Of a stretch of 10,000 nucleotides of DNA, positions 8,011-10,000 are shown in pieces. The stretch lies in contig JAHNUO010000110.1 of NCBI GenBank assembly GCA_019787685.1, positions 15,001-25,000 on the forward strand, written 5' to 3'. Every line of letters starts with the position of its first letter. The stretch's first letter is position 1. Origin of the DNA: Chiua virens. Its lineage: Eukaryota > Basidiomycota > Agaricomycetes > Boletales > Boletaceae. Position numbers and translations under genes: made by a program. A model generated the notes under the pieces. That model saw nothing but the letters and a program-made list of their open reading frames with translations. It searched no databases and was not told where the DNA came from.

Positions 8011-8653
8011 TTGATTTATTTCGTATTTGAACGCATACACCGGCCGCTGGCCGAGAGAGATGTTCGTCTCGCATTTTTGAACGCATACCCACCGGGTGCA
8101 CGTGCTGCCTTGATTTCAGTGCGCTGTAGCCGAGCCTATTGCTCTTTGTGCGCTGTGTCTTTGACTGCCCTCGACGGAGCGCGATACACAGGATAGTAGC
8201 AATTTGATATAATGCAACGAACTCTCGACCATTGCCATGCCGATACCAGGCGTGTTGCAACCACCGGACGTATTCGCATAATGGGCTTTAGCGAGCTCGC
8301 CGTGATGCGTCCCAAAGCCTCCCCTTTGGCATTCACATAGTCCGTCTGGCGCCGTGAATATGGGAAGAAACACTTTTGTTTGCATTTATGAAAATCCCCG
8401 GTGCGCTAACACCTTCAAGCCGAACAGGACTGTGCATTGCGCACAGTTGTTTTAATAGGATAGGGGATTCATTTGAGATAACTCTCAAGCAGAAATATAC
8501 TCCATTCTTGTAGTGGAAGTGAAGAATATACATATTAGCAATCCTATGCTTTTCCTGCTATTGCATGTCGGTTACGTTTTGTTTGCAGTGTGATGTTTGC
8601 TCTTTCTCTGTTTCGTTGGTGCGGTCTTAGGCAATTGTGTCGTGAAAAACACA

Positions 8654-8684
8654 GTTATACCGCGGTATTTTGAGTGCTTTAAAA
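8654..8684 (+). repeat. ITS1 internal repeat, copy 1
   Basis: GTTATACCGCGG then TTTTGAGTGCTTTAAA matches GTTATACCACGG then GTTTGAGTGCGTTAAA at 9177-9205, apart from three substitutions and a 2-base length change. Shorter matches to the head of the motif (ATTATACCAT) occur at about 8893-8902 and 9126-9135. The copies suggest an old, decayed internal duplication of ITS1. Confidence 0.65.
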
Positions 8685-8928
8685 GAGAGGAGTGTAATAT
8701 GCACACACCCCGGCATTAGTGATGGTGATGGAGGGCATCTGGATTAACCAACGCACCACTGGCACTTATCGGATACGGCAAGAATTACCGTTGACAAAAG
8801 GACAGCTGTGCACTGTTTGTTGCAAAGCGGACTGCTGATTGGGCTCTTCATGGCCTTAGGCAATGCCTTCGCACTGGATTTCGAAGCAAACAATTATACC
8901 ATATTTGAATAAGCATGACCGTGAGCGC

Positions 8929-8950
8929 AGACCAATGTTTTTTTTGGTCT
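8929..8950 (+). repeat. Hairpin in ITS1
   Basis: AGACCAA (8929-8935) and TTGGTCT (8944-8950) are perfect 7-bp arms around an 8-base T-rich loop. In the precursor RNA this would be a compact stem-loop. Any processing role is unknown. Confidence 0.6.
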
Positions 8951-9176
8951 ATGTCATTTGTTGTACATGGTCGTCGACAATTGTTTGTGGGTGAGATTCT
9001 TTGGGTTGGCGTTATGCCATATCATTGCGAGTGTGGTCTTTTGACAACTGCAATTGGATATGTAACACTTATGCCACTGATTGTTAGAATGGTCTCGACT
9101 ATCAATCGGACGGACATCCGAATTGATTATACCATCTCGTAGGTGTGGCCATTGACAAGTGTACATATTTGGTTCA

Positions 9177-9205
9177 GTTATACCACGGAGTTTGAGTGCG
9201 TTAAA
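9177..9205 (+). repeat. ITS1 internal repeat, copy 2
   Basis: Second copy of the motif at 8654-8684. It lies about 523 bases downstream in the same orientation, about 170 bases before the 5.8S. Confidence 0.65.
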
Positions 9206-9376
9206 GCCCATCTCAGTCTGCTCAACAGTAGTATAGTGCGTCCGTTATTCGTCCGAGAAAGTGTGTTAAGCTGGCTGCGGTTTGAGATTTCGTAAATCGT
9301 GGACTCACAAGGATTATTTAACTGCTTGCAATCCTTGCCGCGTGATATGTTCTTTTCGTTACCAAACAATTATTCA

Positions 9377-9550
9377 AACCCTAAGCGGGGGATCACTTGG
9401 CTCGTGGGTCGATGAAGAACGCAGCAAACTGCGTGCTGACATGTGAACTGCAGGACACATGAACATCGACATTTTGAACGCATATTGCGGTCCATACTGA
9501 CTAGTTTCCTAACCGAAGCTGTATGGACCACACATGGTTGAGGGTCGTTA
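9377..9550 (+). rRNA. 5.8S ribosomal RNA, complete
   Basis: Large-subunit rRNA that pairs with the 5' part of 28S. Diagnostic segments are AACCCTAAGCGG at the 5' end (9377-9388), GATCACTTGGCTCGTGGGTC, GATGAAGAACGCAGC, the helix CATGTG/CACATG, and CATCGACATTTTGAACGCAT. The GC-rich end helix is clear: GGTCCATAC (9489-9497) pairs perfectly with GTATGGACC (9521-9529) around a 23-base loop, followed by the conserved GGTTGAGGGTCGTT. The 3' end is set by comparison with the usual end just after GAGGGTCGTT, so it is uncertain by several bases. The ~174 nt length is slightly above the common ~155-165, the excess lying in the end-helix loop. Position 9389 is G where most 5.8S have T (AAGCGGTGGATC). Confidence 0.96.
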
Positions 9551-10000
9551 GTTTATGCTAACTGAATTGCTTTTCGCTAACGCGTCTAGCTACATCATGA
9601 GGCGTTGTCAGCCTTCAGTGCGCTGACATCCCTTGAATATACCTCTGGTACACAATCCTTGTATTGTGAAGTGCTCGTTTTTATCAAAGAAAACAGATAA
9701 TTGGATCACGGTGTCTGAATGGAAACGTGTCGCCGCCACGCTTGTCCGTGTGCGTGCGCTCGCCCCCATTGTGCGTGTGCAGAGAACATCTGAGTGAGAC
9801 TAGTAATGAAATTGATATAAGCGTTTAAACGTAATAGTTTTCGCATTTGAATGCACAAAGAACGTCTCTCTATGCTCGGGTAATGCGTAAATTCTCTAAT
9901 CATGTTGCAGTGTGCGGGTGTGTCGTACGGACCGGTGCAAGTGTGTGTGCCAGCGTGTAAAGCATTCGTTTCGTCTCAGGTCACCACTGCGTAATGATTC
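9551..10000 (+). other. Internal transcribed spacer 2 (ITS2), 5' part
   Basis: Everything after the 5.8S to the window end. The usual 28S start, a GACCTCAGCTCAGG-type sequence, is not present, so ITS2 is at least 450 bases long and is cut by the window edge. It contains GT/GC-rich stretches (about 9740-9780 and 9910-9960). At about 9840-9853, TTCGCATTTGAATGCA loosely resembles the TTTGAACGCATA motif of ITS1 and 5.8S. No gene is supported. Confidence 0.92.

Larger units (their letters stand above)
8011..9376 (+). other. Internal transcribed spacer 1 (ITS1), ~1.37 kb
   Basis: Defined by the 18S 3' end and the 5.8S 5' end. It is removed during pre-rRNA processing. It is long for an ITS1. Close to its start are a tight hairpin (CGGCC-GCT-GGCCG, 8041-8053) and two copies of TTTGAACGCATA (8026-8037 and 8076-8087) that match a segment of the 5.8S. 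Internal repeats lie at 8654 and 9177, and a hairpin at 8929-8950. The open frames in it are not conserved proteins in any way I can recognise. Confidence 0.93.

Noticed and set aside
5943..8385. Open frames overlapping 18S and the start of ITS1
   Set aside because: They are shadows of rRNA sequence.
8333..9903. Open frames of 60-90 codons in ITS1 and ITS2 on both strands
   Set aside because: Lengths are as expected by chance and the sequence is defined as spacer by its rRNA neighbours.
9960..10000. Possible start of 28S rRNA (CTCAGGTCACC near 9976)
   Set aside because: A chance resemblance to the GACCTCAGCTCAGG-type 28S start. The following bases do not match the conserved 28S 5' region.

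Overview
This window is a piece of nuclear ribosomal DNA from a eukaryote, almost certainly an animal. All the rRNA lies on the + strand. The order is: intergenic spacer (IGS, 1 to about 5200), 5' external transcribed spacer (5' ETS, somewhere within about 5200-5998), complete 18S rRNA gene (about 5999-8010), ITS1 (8011 to about 9376), complete 5.8S rRNA (about 9377-9550), and the start of ITS2 (about 9551 to the window end). The 28S gene is not reached. I find no credible protein-coding gene; the open frames present are by-products of tandem repeats, rRNA or spacer.

Organism: the 18S has the universal landmarks (5' CTGGTTGATCCTGCCAG, the 530 loop, the AAACTTAAAGGAATTGACGG segment, the GTACACACCGCCCGTCGCT segment and the GGATCATTA end). 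Its wording is more like an ecdysozoan, especially nematode, SSU than a vertebrate, mollusc or flatworm one: AAGTACAAGC, GTGAAACCGCAAAAGGCTC, GATCGCATGG, and AGTCATTAACTCGCATTGATTACG near the 3' end. A nematode of the Enoplea/Dorylaimia type (the group with Trichinella and Trichuris) is my best guess from memory, with modest confidence. The 18S is about 2.0 kb, longer than usual, with expanded variable regions.

IGS layout: (A) 1-2074 is a head-to-tail array of 13 units of about 160 bp, running off the left edge and ending in two truncated units of about 63 bp (2075-2201). After about 290 bp of single-copy DNA there is a tRNA-related SINE-like insertion on the minus strand with a T18 (A18 on minus) tail at 2493-2580. 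AT-rich DNA follows, then a 166-bp duplication (2932-3290) that runs into an AC-rich microsatellite (to about 3350). (B) 3452-5207 is a second array, about 24 units of about 75 bp, each centred on a 28-nt quasi-palindrome. It stops roughly 790 bp before the 18S. (C) 5483-5661 is a short array of about 50-bp units inside the presumptive 5' ETS, again with inverted-repeat arms.

How the parts work together: the 18S and 5.8S would be made, with 28S, from one RNA polymerase I precursor and released by cleavage in the ETS and ITS spacers. The position of array B just upstream of the presumed transcription start resembles IGS enhancer or spacer-promoter repeats in other animals, but that role is inferred. 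I could not place the Pol I start site or a terminator. The most interesting observations are the palindromic 75-bp array with a dimeric higher-order pattern, the short 5.8S-like segments repeated at the head of ITS1, the SINE-like element in the spacer, and the near-alternating structure of array A.
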